DNA from: DATJFQ01 sp035495555
Lineage (GTDB): Bacteria > Acidobacteriota > Vicinamibacteria > Vicinamibacterales > 2-12-FULL-66-21
Assembly (NCBI GenBank): GCA_035495555.1
Contig: DATJFQ010000087.1
Coordinates: 1-17,614, forward strand
Direction: 5' to 3'
DNA length: 17,614 nucleotides
This document shows positions 6,210-12,434 of this stretch, in pieces. Position 1 is the stretch's first letter; every line of letters starts with the position of its first letter. Below the pieces are notes generated by a model. The model saw nothing but the letters and a program-made list of their open reading frames with translations, ran no database searches and was not told the origin of the DNA. The translations under genes were made by a program, and so were the position numbers.

Positions 6210-6317
6210 GCGATGGGGCGAGGACGGGCGCCCGCTTCGCGCGGAGGCGGCTCCTCGTCGACATGTCTTTCCGGCCGCCGAGCACGAAGTGGGCTGTCCG
6301 AGCGGGGGCCCCATCGC
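6210..6317. repeat. 108-bp imperfect palindrome between arrays C1 and C2
   Basis: GCGATGGGGC (6210-6219) and GCCCCATCGC (6308-6317) are perfect 10-bp terminal inverted repeats. A second inner pair, GCCCGCTTCGCGC (6230-6242) against the complement of a segment ending at 6294, matches at 11 of 13 positions. The element's exact centre (6261-6266) is the palindrome ACATGT. It could be a small MITE-like insertion in a heptamer array or an extended RNA hairpin. No clear target duplication is visible. Confidence 0.45.
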
Positions 6318-6333
6318 ACAAAAGGCGGAGCGG

Positions 6334-6375
6334 CGCGCGGCGCGAGGTGCGAGGCGGGAGGCGCGAGGCGCGACG
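6334..6375. repeat. Heptamer array C2 (CGCGAGG-type units) downstream of the cupin gene
   Basis: Six in-register 7-base units: CGCGCGG, CGCGAGG, TGCGAGG, CGGGAGG, CGCGAGG, CGCGACG. It uses the same units in the same orientation as C1 but is out of phase with it. It ends 27 bases from the 3' end of the minus-strand cupin gene. Confidence 0.8.
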
Positions 6376-6402
6376 GATAGCGCGCAGCTTCAGTTGGCGC
6401 GA

Positions 6403-6747
6403 TTAGAGCGCGACCTTGAGTTCCGTGCTGATGATGTGAATCGGCGTCTCCCCGACGTTCTCCAGCGAGTGCGGCGGCAACGGCTCACCCCACAGCGCTT
6501 CGGGCGGCGGCGGCACCTTCCCGCGTGTATCGGCCAGTACGGCCCCGGCCGCATCTCTCCGAACGAAATCACTCCAGCTCACGACGTAGTGCACAGCGGG
6601 CCACCGATGCGTGTGGACGGGCGTGCGGTCGCCCGGCGCGATTCGCGTGTCGAGCACGCGTACCTGAGCGTTTTCGAAAATCAGCCGGTGGTGCTCGGGC
6701 GCGGCCACCAGTGCGTCGAGGGGATCAGGCAACGACGACTCGTGCAT
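6403..6747 (-). CDS. Small cupin-domain protein
   Basis: The 114-residue product is a single small beta-barrel of the cupin type. The segment IAPGDRTPVHTHRWPAVHYVVS near residues 36-57 fits cupin motif 1 loosely, with possible metal ligands H45, H47 and H53. A late PPHSLENVGETPIHIISTEL (about 91-110) fits motif 2, with H93. No signal peptide or second domain is seen, so it is likely cytoplasmic. Substrate and reaction are unknown; such proteins range from dioxygenase-like enzymes to sugar or small-ligand binders. The ATG at 6747 has no clear ribosome site. It is divergent from the TonB receptor and convergent with thrC. A minus-strand intrinsic terminator lies 112 bases upstream in its probable leader. 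Confidence 0.75.
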   Translation of the reverse strand: MHESSLPDPLDALVAAPEHHRLIFENAQVRVLDTRIAPGDRTPVHTHRWPAVHYVVSWSDFVRRDAAGAVLADTRGKVPPPPEALWGEPLPPHSLENVGETPIHIISTELKVAL

Positions 6748-6796
6748 GGTTACTGGACGCAGGATGCCCTAACCCTATTGATGCAATAAGTTGCCC

Positions 6797-6825
6797 TTGA
6801 CCGGCCAAAATGGGTCGGATATAGG
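6797..6825 (+). promoter_or_regulatory. Candidate sigma-70 promoter for the TonB receptor
   Basis: TTGACC (6797-6802) is followed after exactly 17 bases by TATAGG (6820-6825). A start near 6832 gives a leader of about 180 nt before the receptor ATG at 7013. That leader would contain the strong hairpin at 6868-6897. No Fur-type inverted repeat is visible. Confidence 0.5.
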
Positions 6826-6858
6826 CTTAGAAGCCTCGGCGGCTCCTGCAAGGGCCGC

Positions 6859-6897
6859 AAAAAGAAAGCCCGCCCGGTGCTGATACACCAGACGGGC
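6859..6897 (-). terminator. Intrinsic terminator on the minus strand, upstream of the cupin gene
   Basis: CACCAGACGGGC (6886-6897) and GCCCGCCCGGTG (6868-6879) pair over 12 positions with two mismatches around a 6-base loop. On the minus strand the stem is followed directly by TTTCTTTTT (6867-6859). On the plus strand there is no T-run. With the promoter at 6966-6994 it would end a transcript of about 100 nt, or attenuate the cupin message. Confidence 0.6.
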
Positions 6898-6965
6898 CAT
6901 GTCGAACGTTGGGTCCGGACAGACCTTTTCATGCGCGCGTGGCGCTGAATTCGCTCAACCTGCCT

Positions 6966-6994
6966 ATTCTACGGGGAGGGCGTGGGCGGCGCAA
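6966..6994 (-). promoter_or_regulatory. Candidate sigma-70 promoter on the minus strand
   Basis: On the minus strand, TTGCGC (6994-6989) is separated by 17 bases from TAGAAT (6971-6966). The predicted start is near 6959. It faces the plus promoter at 6797-6825, so the two leaders would overlap as antisense RNAs over about 130 bases. Confidence 0.45.
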
Positions 6995-7012
6995 TGCGCG
7001 CGCGGAGGCTAG

Positions 7013-9358
7013 ATGCTTCGTCGCGCCATTCTTCTCGCCTGCTCGCTTTGCCTCGCCGGTTCCTCCCCCGGACTGGCGCAACCTCCCTCACCCGCGACGC
7101 CGAACGCTGCTTCGCTCGACGGAACCGTCGTCGATCCAAGCGGCGCCCCGATTTCGCGCGCTGAAGTGGTCGTCACTTCTCTTGCGGGGACCACGCTGGC
7201 CAAAACAGTGTCCGCGCTGGACGGGACGTTTCATCTGTCGTTGCCGCCAGGCGAGTGCACCGTCACCGCGCTCGCGAGTGGCTTCGATGCGGTATCCAGG
7301 ACAGTCGCCGTCGAATTCGGGCACGCCGCGACTGTGTCGATGCAACTGACGGTGGCGGGCGTTCGCGAGTCCGTCAGCGTCGCCGCGGCCGCACGCGGCT
7401 ACGACCCGCCCGCGACGACGACGGCGACGAAGACGGCCACGCCGCTGCGTGACACGCCTCAAACCATCACCGTCGTAACGCGGCAGCTCATCGACGATCA
7501 GATGATGAGCAGCATCGCCGACGCCGTCCGCTACGTGCCAGGCATCGCGGCGCACCAGGGGGAGAACAACCGGGATCAAGTCGTCATCCGCGGCAACAGT
7601 TCGTCGGCCGATTTCTTCGTCGATGGTGTTCGCGACGACGTGCAGTACTACCGCGACCTTTACAACATCGAGCGCCTCGAGGCGCTGAAGGGCCCCAACG
7701 CGATGATCTTCGGACGGGGCGGCGGCGGCGGTGTCATCAACCGGGTCAGGAAAAGCGCCGTCTTCGCACCCGTTCGCGAGCTGTCGCTCTCGGCTGGATC
7801 GTTTGGTCGAAAACGCGCCACAGCGGATGTCGGCGGCGCGCTCGGACACACGGCCGCAGTTCGCCTGAATGCGATGTACGAAGACGCCGACAGTTTCCGC
7901 GATGGCGTGGGGATGCGCCGATATGGTGTGAACCCGACGGCCACGTTCCGTTTCCGCGGTACCGCAATGCTGACTGCCGGGTTCGAGCACGTCTCGGATC
8001 ATCGCACGGCGGATCGCGGCATTTCTTCGTTCGCGTCGCGACCTCTCGCGGTCGATGTGTCCACTTACTTCGGCAATCCCTCAGAAACGTACGTGCGGTC
8101 GCGCGCCGATCTCTTCTCCGCCGCATTCGAGCAGCGGTTCGGAGGATGGACAGTGCGCGATCACGCACAAGCCGCCGGGTACGACCGCGGATATCAGAAC
8201 TTTGTTCCAGGGGTGGTGAACGCTGACGAAACAGCAGTCACCCTCACGGCGTACAACAACCACACAAGCCGCGTGAATGTGTTCAACCAGACCGACCTCA
8301 CCGGACGAGTGCAGACGGGTTCCATCCGCCACCTGCTGATGGCCGGTGCCGAGTTTGGCAGACAGCTCACCGACAACTTACGCAACACGGGGTATTTTGC
8401 CGGCGGGGCCACATCAGCGCTGGTGCCGAGGTCGAACCCGCGCGTCGCGGTTCCCGTTGTGTTTCGCCAGAGCGCAAGCGATGCCGACAACCACGTCAGG
8501 GCCGTGGTCAGCGCCGGCTACGTCCAGGATCAGGTCGACGTCACGCGTTTCGTGCAGCTCGTGGGCGGCATGCGGGTCGACTCCTTTGCCGTGCAGCTGC
8601 ACAACAACCGCACGACGCTCGAGACAAGCCGGACAGACGTCCTCGTCTCGCCGCGGGCTGGAATACTGGTGAAGCCTGTCCCGCCGCTCTCGCTCTACGG
8701 GAGCTACACCGTGTCGTACCTGCCGAGCGCCGGCGATCAGTTCTCTGCGCTCACGGCGGTGACGGAGCAGCTGAAGCCCGAACGCTTCACGAACTACGAG
8801 GCGGGAGTGAAATGGGAGGTGACGCCCGGCCTTGACTTTTCGGGTGCCGTTTACCAGCTCGATCGCACGAACACGCGTTCGACCGATCCTCTGGACGCGG
8901 CACGCATTGTCCAGACCGGCAGCCAGCGAACGAACGGTGTGGAAACGGGCTTGATGGGACGGATTACATCACGCTGGCAGATCGCGGCCGGGTATGCGTG
9001 GCAGGATGCCTTCGTGACGAGCGCGACGGCGGCGGCCCGTACCGGTGCGCGAGCGCCGCAGGTGCCGCGGCACTCGGCGTCGCTCTGGAACCTCTATCAG
9101 ATCGAACGACGTCTCGCGTTTGCGGCTGGAGTGGTCCATCGCAGCGACGTGTTCGCCGCGATCGATAACACTGTGGTTCTCCCTGGGTTCACGACCGTCG
9201 ATGCGGCGGCGTACCTCGACGTCACGGCGCGCGCGCGGCTGCAGGTGAATGTGGAGAACGTATTCGACGCGCGGTACTATGCGAATGCGGACAACAACAC
9301 GAACATCTCGCCGGGGTGGCCGCGTGCCGCGCGTATTGCGCTCGTCACGAAGTTCTGA
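7013..9358 (+). CDS. TonB-dependent siderophore-type outer-membrane receptor
   Basis: This 781-residue outer-membrane receptor would import a ligand, probably an iron-siderophore, using TonB-ExbBD energy. Residues 1-22 form a signal peptide ending near GLAQ. Residues about 34-115 (SLDGTVVDPSGAPISRAEVVV to VSMQLTV) form a carboxypeptidase-regulatory-like beta-sandwich, with a TonB-box-like ESVSV near 119-123. The plug follows at about 142-245, with DTPQTITVVTRQLIDDQ, VIRGNSSSADFFVDGVRDD and NIERLEALKGPNAMIFGRGGGGGVIN. The rest is a 22-strand barrel ending NVFDARYYANADNN..PGWPRAARIALVTKF, with the usual terminal Phe. The plug wording and barrel end match the siderophore-receptor subfamily rather than the very large acidobacterial CarboxypepD_reg-TonB receptors, which makes the extra N-terminal domain notable. 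GGAGG (7004-7008) precedes the ATG. The true ligand is not deducible. Confidence 0.92.
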   Translation: MLRRAILLACSLCLAGSSPGLAQPPSPATPNAASLDGTVVDPSGAPISRAEVVVTSLAGTTLAKTVSALDGTFHLSLPPGECTVTALASGFDAVSRTVAVEFGHAATVSMQLTVAGVRESVSVAAAARGYDPPATTTATKTATPLRDTPQTITVVTRQLIDDQMMSSIADAVRYVPGIAAHQGENNRDQVVIRGNSSSADFFVDGVRDDVQYYRDLYNIERLEALKGPNAMIFGRGGGGGVINRVRKSAVFAPVRELSLSAGSFGRKRATADVGGALGHTAAVRLNAMYEDADSFRDGVGMRRYGVNPTATFRFRGTAMLTAGFEHVSDHRTADRGISSFASRPLAVDVSTYFGNPSETYVRSRADLFSAAFEQRFGGWTVRDHAQAAGYDRGYQNFVPGVVNADETAVTLTAYNNHTSRVNVFNQTDLTGRVQTGSIRHLLMAGAEFGRQLTDNLRNTGYFAGGATSALVPRSNPRVAVPVVFRQSASDADNHVRAVVSAGYVQDQVDVTRFVQLVGGMRVDSFAVQLHNNRTTLETSRTDVLVSPRAGILVKPVPPLSLYGSYTVSYLPSAGDQFSALTAVTEQLKPERFTNYEAGVKWEVTPGLDFSGAVYQLDRTNTRSTDPLDAARIVQTGSQRTNGVETGLMGRITSRWQIAAGYAWQDAFVTSATAAARTGARAPQVPRHSASLWNLYQIERRLAFAAGVVHRSDVFAAIDNTVVLPGFTTVDAAAYLDVTARARLQVNVENVFDARYYANADNNTNISPGWPRAARIALVTKF

Positions 9359-9363
9359 GCCCG

Positions 9364-9372
9364 TGCTAGACT
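9364..9372 (+). promoter_or_regulatory. Possible extended -10 element for tRNA-Ala
   Basis: TGCTAGACT fits an extended -10 (TG-N-TAGACT) just after the receptor stop codon, about 65 bases before the tRNA. No good -35 is seen, so this is only a candidate. Confidence 0.3.
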
Positions 9373-9435
9373 AAGGATTCGTGCCGATGCGCGGCCCTGC
9401 TGCCGTGCGCACGCCGGCACGGACATCTACAACGG

Positions 9436-9511
9436 GGGCGGCTAGCTCAGCTGGGAGAGCGCTGCGTTCGCAACGCAGAGGTCGGGAGTTCGATCCTCCT
9501 GCCGTCCACCA
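9436..9511 (+). tRNA. tRNA-Ala, anticodon CGC
   Basis: A complete 76-nt cloverleaf. The acceptor GGGCGGC pairs with GCCGTCC and includes the G3-U70 wobble (9438 with 9505) that defines alanine tRNAs. The D-arm is GCTC/GAGC, the anticodon stem CTGCG/CGCAG holds loop TTCGCAA (anticodon CGC, reading GCG), and the T-arm is GGGAG-TTCGATC-CTCCT. Discriminator A is followed by an encoded CCA. Confidence 0.98.
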
Positions 9512-9520
9512 ACCTTTAGT

Positions 9521-9590
9521 CACAACGCCAATTCCCAACTTCCAACGCCCAACTCCCAAGCGACCGTTTGGGAACTGGGAATGGGGATCT
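9521..9590. repeat. Heptamer array D (CCAACNN / GGGAAYN units, fold-back) after tRNA-Ala
   Basis: Ten 7-base units in register: CACAACG, then CCAATTC, CCAACTT, CCAACGC, CCAACTC, CCAAGCG, a spacer unit, then GGGAACT, GGGAATG, GGGATCT. The two halves are partly complementary: CCCAA at 9555-9559 with TTGGG at 9568-9572, and CCC at 9548-9550 with GGG at 9577-9579. It fills the gap between the 3' ends of the tRNA and the convergent SnoaL-like gene. Confidence 0.8.
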
Positions 9591-9598
9591 ATCGGAAT

Positions 9599-10030
9599 TC
9601 AGAATGCAGGCTTTCCCCGCAGCACCCCGACCTGAATCAACAGCCCCGTGAAATCGTAGATCCGCTGTTCGTCGGCGATCAGGCAGTCGGGCGTCAGCGT
9701 GAACAGCAGCACCCCGTGAATCTCGAAACGGCGGCCGGTCGGTTCGAAGCCAAGCAGCGTGCCCGTGTGGGTGGCGACGACGTCGAACGGTTGGGCGACG
9801 CGCAAGCCGTCGATGAGCGCCGGGCGCGTCGAGAGCTGCCAGTCGGTGAAGCTTCGGAAGAGCGACTGGTAGGCGTCGGTGATCGCTTTCCGCCCCTGAA
9901 GATTGGCGAAAATCGGACTGCGGACGACGCCGTCCTCCGCGTGCGAGCGCCCGAGCACCTCGGGATCCCGCGTCAGCCAGCCCCGCTGACGCTCTGTTAA
10001 GAACGCTTCCACGGTTGCGCGATCCACCAT
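9599..10030 (-). CDS. SnoaL-like / NTF2-fold protein
   Basis: The 143-residue product has the length and layout of the SnoaL-like polyketide-cyclase branch of the NTF2 fold, a small alpha-beta cone enclosing a hydrophobic pocket. Residues 1-25 form the first helix. HAEDGVVRSP near 30-39 is the typical H.eDg segment. GRKAITDAYQSLFRSFTDWQ near 46-65 and PTGRRFEIHGVLLFTLTPDCLIADEQRIYDFTGLLIQVG near 97-135 are the family's core strands. Members include cyclases, isomerases and many proteins of unknown role, so no reaction is claimed. The start is the ATG at 10030. A longer upstream frame would translate heptamer array E and is rejected. A -10 box ends seven bases before the ATG and there is no ribosome site, so the message is probably leaderless. 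Confidence 0.85.
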   Translation of the reverse strand: MVDRATVEAFLTERQRGWLTRDPEVLGRSHAEDGVVRSPIFANLQGRKAITDAYQSLFRSFTDWQLSTRPALIDGLRVAQPFDVVATHTGTLLGFEPTGRRFEIHGVLLFTLTPDCLIADEQRIYDFTGLLIQVGVLRGKPAF

Positions 10031-10037
10031 GCGCGCG

Positions 10038-10066
10038 ATTCTACGGCACCCGGCTTGAAAGGTGAA
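10038..10066 (-). promoter_or_regulatory. Promoter for a leaderless SnoaL-like gene
   Basis: On the minus strand, TTCACC (10066-10061) lies 17 bases from TAGAAT (10043-10038), and the ATG starts eight bases after the -10 box. Transcription would begin at or one base before the start codon. Confidence 0.6.
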
Positions 10067-10068
10067 AT

Positions 10069-10117
10069 TCGATGCTCGATGCTCGATGCTCGATGCTCGA
10101 TGCTCGATGTTCGAGGA
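10069..10117. repeat. Heptamer array E (five perfect TCGATGC units)
   Basis: Five identical TCGATGC units are followed by TCGATGT and TCGAGGA, all in register. The array ends two bases from the O-methyltransferase stop codon (10120-10122, minus strand). The unit matches array A near 3.5 kb. Its near-perfect copies suggest recent expansion and possible length variation. Confidence 0.9.
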
Positions 10118-10119
10118 CG

Positions 10120-10776
10120 CTAACGCACACGCGCCAGCAGAAAACCGTCGTAGCCCTTCGATCCGACGGTCTGAACCGCGGTGGCGCTGATGCGCGCGTC
10201 CTGGCCGGCCTGTTCGCAAACGCGGCGCATGGCGAGCGCGGACGCGTCCGCCTTCGCCGCGTCCGCGATCTCTCCTTCGCGGACGACGTTGTCGATGACG
10301 ATGAGCGCGCCCGGGCGCGACAGGCGGATGGCCCAGTCGAGGTACGCGGGCGTCTTCGGCTTGTCGGCATCGATGAACGTGAAATCGATCTTTGTGTCCG
10401 TGAGCTGCGGCAGCACGTCGAGCGCCTGCCCTTCGCGCAGATCGATCCGATCCAGTACGCCGGCGCGGGCAAACGACTCGCGAGCGACAACGGCGTGCCG
10501 CGGCTCCGCCTCGATCGTCACGAGGCGCCCACCCGGCGCGAGCGCGCGCGCGATCCAGATCGCGCTGAACCCGCCGAGTGTGCCAATCTCGAGCGCACGG
10601 CGGGCGCCGATGGATTCGGCGAGCAGCGCGAGGAGTTTGCCTTGAGAAGCCGTCACGCTGATCGCGGGCAGCCCGGCTGCCTCGCTGCGGTGCAGCACGT
10701 CATCGAATACGGCATCGGGGGTGACGAGGGTCCGGTCGAAGAATTCGTCGACCGCGTCCCAGACAGGAGTGTGCAT
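10120..10776 (-). CDS. Class I SAM-dependent O-methyltransferase (catechol OMT-like family)
   Basis: The 218-residue product fits the small cation-dependent O-methyltransferase family (Methyltransf_3: plant caffeoyl-CoA OMTs, bacterial YrrM/TrmR-like proteins). Motif I is ALEIGTLGGFSAIWIARAL at about 61-79, with the SAM-binding glycines. LVTIEAEPRHAVVA near 85-98 carries the acidic ribose ligand. DFTFIDADKPKTPAYLDWA at about 131-149 holds the metal-ligand Asp and the family's DADK motif. ALIVIDNVVREGEI at 157-170 supplies the second acidic/Asn pair. The substrate may be a phenolic small molecule or a tRNA wobble base; the sequence does not decide. It starts at the ATG at 10776, 14 bases after the preceding gene and without a ribosome site, and is the last gene of the minus-strand operon. 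Confidence 0.9.
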   Translation of the reverse strand: MHTPVWDAVDEFFDRTLVTPDAVFDDVLHRSEAAGLPAISVTASQGKLLALLAESIGARRALEIGTLGGFSAIWIARALAPGGRLVTIEAEPRHAVVARESFARAGVLDRIDLREGQALDVLPQLTDTKIDFTFIDADKPKTPAYLDWAIRLSRPGALIVIDNVVREGEIADAAKADASALAMRRVCEQAGQDARISATAVQTVGSKGYDGFLLARVR

Positions 10777-10790
10777 CAGCCGATTATCAT

Positions 10791-12434
10791 TCAGCGGCGC
10801 GGGAGCGCGGCGGGTTTCAGCACGAGCGAGAGGGTCTGCCCTTCCGTCACCAGCCGGCGAGGCGCCGTGGCCGCGAGCGCCTCCAGTACCCTGGGCTCCT
10901 GCCAGCCGTCGCCCTCGACGCGAGGAATCGCCACGACGAAGTAAGTGCCCGAGGGGAGGCCTCGAACGTCGAACCTTCCGTCGGCTGCCACAGGTCCCGC
11001 TTTCAAATACCGTGAATCCGCGTACCACTGATTCGGATCCTCCGAAAAGACGATTACTGAATAGACGCTCGGCGGCAGACCTCGCGGAGCGGTCACCGTG
11101 CCCGAGACCTCGCCGCCGGCGAACGACAGCACGATCTCGACGTCGGAGAGGGATTCGTCGGATGTCCCGAACGACAACGTGGCATCCGTGACGTCCTGAC
11201 CGTTGACCCGAACGCTCTCGAGCATCCACCCGTCCGGAGCCTCAGTGAGTCGAAGGCGGCGCGGTCCTGAGATGCCGGACATCCTGAAGTCGAGTGCAGC
11301 CGTCAGTTCTGTCTGCGCGATCGCGCCGCCGGCCGGAGGGTCGAAATCCGGATCCACGGGATAGGGCTCGATCTTGAACGCGCCGGGTGGCGCATTGCCG
11401 CCTTGCAGCACGACGTGTCCTGCGATGGTCGATCCGGCGTTGGTCCGTATGTTCAGCCCTTCGATATCGGAGCCATCCACCGTCAGGGCTGTTGCGCCGA
11501 ATTCTCCTTCAACGGATGGCTGCAGCCTCCCCTTCGACGCCACGATCACGTATTCGCCTGGTGCGATGTTGCGGAACTCGAAGGTGCCGTCGCGTTCGAT
11601 GCGTGCGCCGAACTCCTCCCCGACGCCGCCTGACCGGACCGTCGGACGAATGACCAGTCCGCCGGTGATCGGCTCTCCTTGTGAGCTGAGCGCCCGGCCG
11701 GAGATGCGCGCAGTACGCACGCGCGCGAGGGCGAAATCAGGTATCTCGACGTCCTGGCCCGCTGCAACCCTGACCGGCTCGGCCTCCGACACACGCTGCC
11801 GCCCAGGATAGAAGGTTGGCGCGTAGCCCGGCAGACTCACCATCGCGTTCGACGGGTAGTCGATCTGCCCGACGACGGCGCTGACGATGTAGGAGCCGGC
11901 CTGCAGTCCGTAAACCCTGAAGTGTCCGCGGTCATCGGTGAGCCGATCGTGCGATCCGAAGGCGTCGACGAGCCGGTAGCGGCCGCCCACATATCTGAGC
12001 TGCTGCGCGTGGACGCGCGCGCCTTCGACAGGCTCCCCGTTTTCATCGAGGATGCGGCCCATGATCGCCGACTGACGCGCGAGCACGATATCGACACGCT
12101 CGACACGCTCGCCGGCGTCGACCTCGACAGAGTCGCCCATCTGATCCAGAGGACGTCCTCCATACTGGGTCGAGATGAACCCGGTCTTCTCGGCGACGAC
12201 ACGATAGGAGCCTGGCGGCAGCCTGTCGAAGACGTAGCCGCCGTCAGCATCGGTGATGGTCACGTCGCCGCGCGACGAGGCCGCATTCGGCACGAGCCGC
12301 ACCCGCGCGCGGACAGCGGGTCCGCCGTCGGGCCTCGACACATGGCCGTGAATCGAGCCCGCTGGGACGGCTGGGACCTGCGCAGATGGAACAGCCTGCG
12401 CGAGGATCAACACCGCGATCCACCAGGCGTTCAT
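10791..12434 (-). CDS. Secreted carboxypeptidase-regulatory-domain protein (paralogue 2)
   Basis: The 547-residue product starts with a hydrophobic signal peptide (MNAWWIAVLILAQAVPSAQ). It then has repeated CarboxypepD_reg-like beta-sandwich domains at about 27-100 (SIHGHVSRPDGGPAVRARV to YVFDRLPPGSYRVVAEKTGF), 116-195 (IMGRILDENGEPVEGARVHA to FRVYGLQAGSYIVSAV), 247-320 (ARISGRALSSQGEPITGG to FEFRNIAPGEYVIVASKG) and 447-530 (GEVSGTV to FDVRGLPSGTYFVVAIP). No catalytic domain or anchor is seen, so it is probably periplasmic or exported. Its ATG overlaps the upstream stop as ATGA, implying translational coupling. It shares domain order and several motifs with that upstream gene, for example RLRLTEAPDGWMLESV against a similar PPGW segment, so the pair looks like a tandem duplication. 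The function of such proteins is unknown. Confidence 0.8.
   Translation of the reverse strand: MNAWWIAVLILAQAVPSAQVPAVPAGSIHGHVSRPDGGPAVRARVRLVPNAASSRGDVTITDADGGYVFDRLPPGSYRVVAEKTGFISTQYGGRPLDQMGDSVEVDAGERVERVDIVLARQSAIMGRILDENGEPVEGARVHAQQLRYVGGRYRLVDAFGSHDRLTDDRGHFRVYGLQAGSYIVSAVVGQIDYPSNAMVSLPGYAPTFYPGRQRVSEAEPVRVAAGQDVEIPDFALARVRTARISGRALSSQGEPITGGLVIRPTVRSGGVGEEFGARIERDGTFEFRNIAPGEYVIVASKGRLQPSVEGEFGATALTVDGSDIEGLNIRTNAGSTIAGHVVLQGGNAPPGAFKIEPYPVDPDFDPPAGGAIAQTELTAALDFRMSGISGPRRLRLTEAPDGWMLESVRVNGQDVTDATLSFGTSDESLSDVEIVLSFAGGEVSGTVTAPRGLPPSVYSVIVFSEDPNQWYADSRYLKAGPVAADGRFDVRGLPSGTYFVVAIPRVEGDGWQEPRVLEALAATAPRRLVTEGQTLSLVLKPAALPRR

Noticed and set aside
5621..6406. 261-codon plus frame at the end of thrC and across array C
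   Set aside because: It overlaps thrC out of frame, is Arg/Gly-rich, and its second half is repeat translation.
6775..6900. 41-codon minus frame (MARLVYQHRAGF...) upstream of the cupin
   Set aside because: Its first codons are the terminator hairpin and T-run and there is no ribosome site; the terminator reading is better supported.
6748..7012. Cobalamin, TPP, FMN or other known riboswitch in front of the TonB receptor
   Set aside because: None of the conserved core boxes of these classes was found in the leader by eye.
3471..10117. CRISPR arrays
   Set aside because: Units are 7 bases with no unique spacers and no cas genes; these are simple tandem and inverted repeats.
9599..10219. Longer frame of the SnoaL-like gene with an N-terminal SSIEHRAS-type repeat
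   Set aside because: The extra residues are translation of heptamer array E and O-methyltransferase DNA; the promoter and family alignment support the start at 10030.
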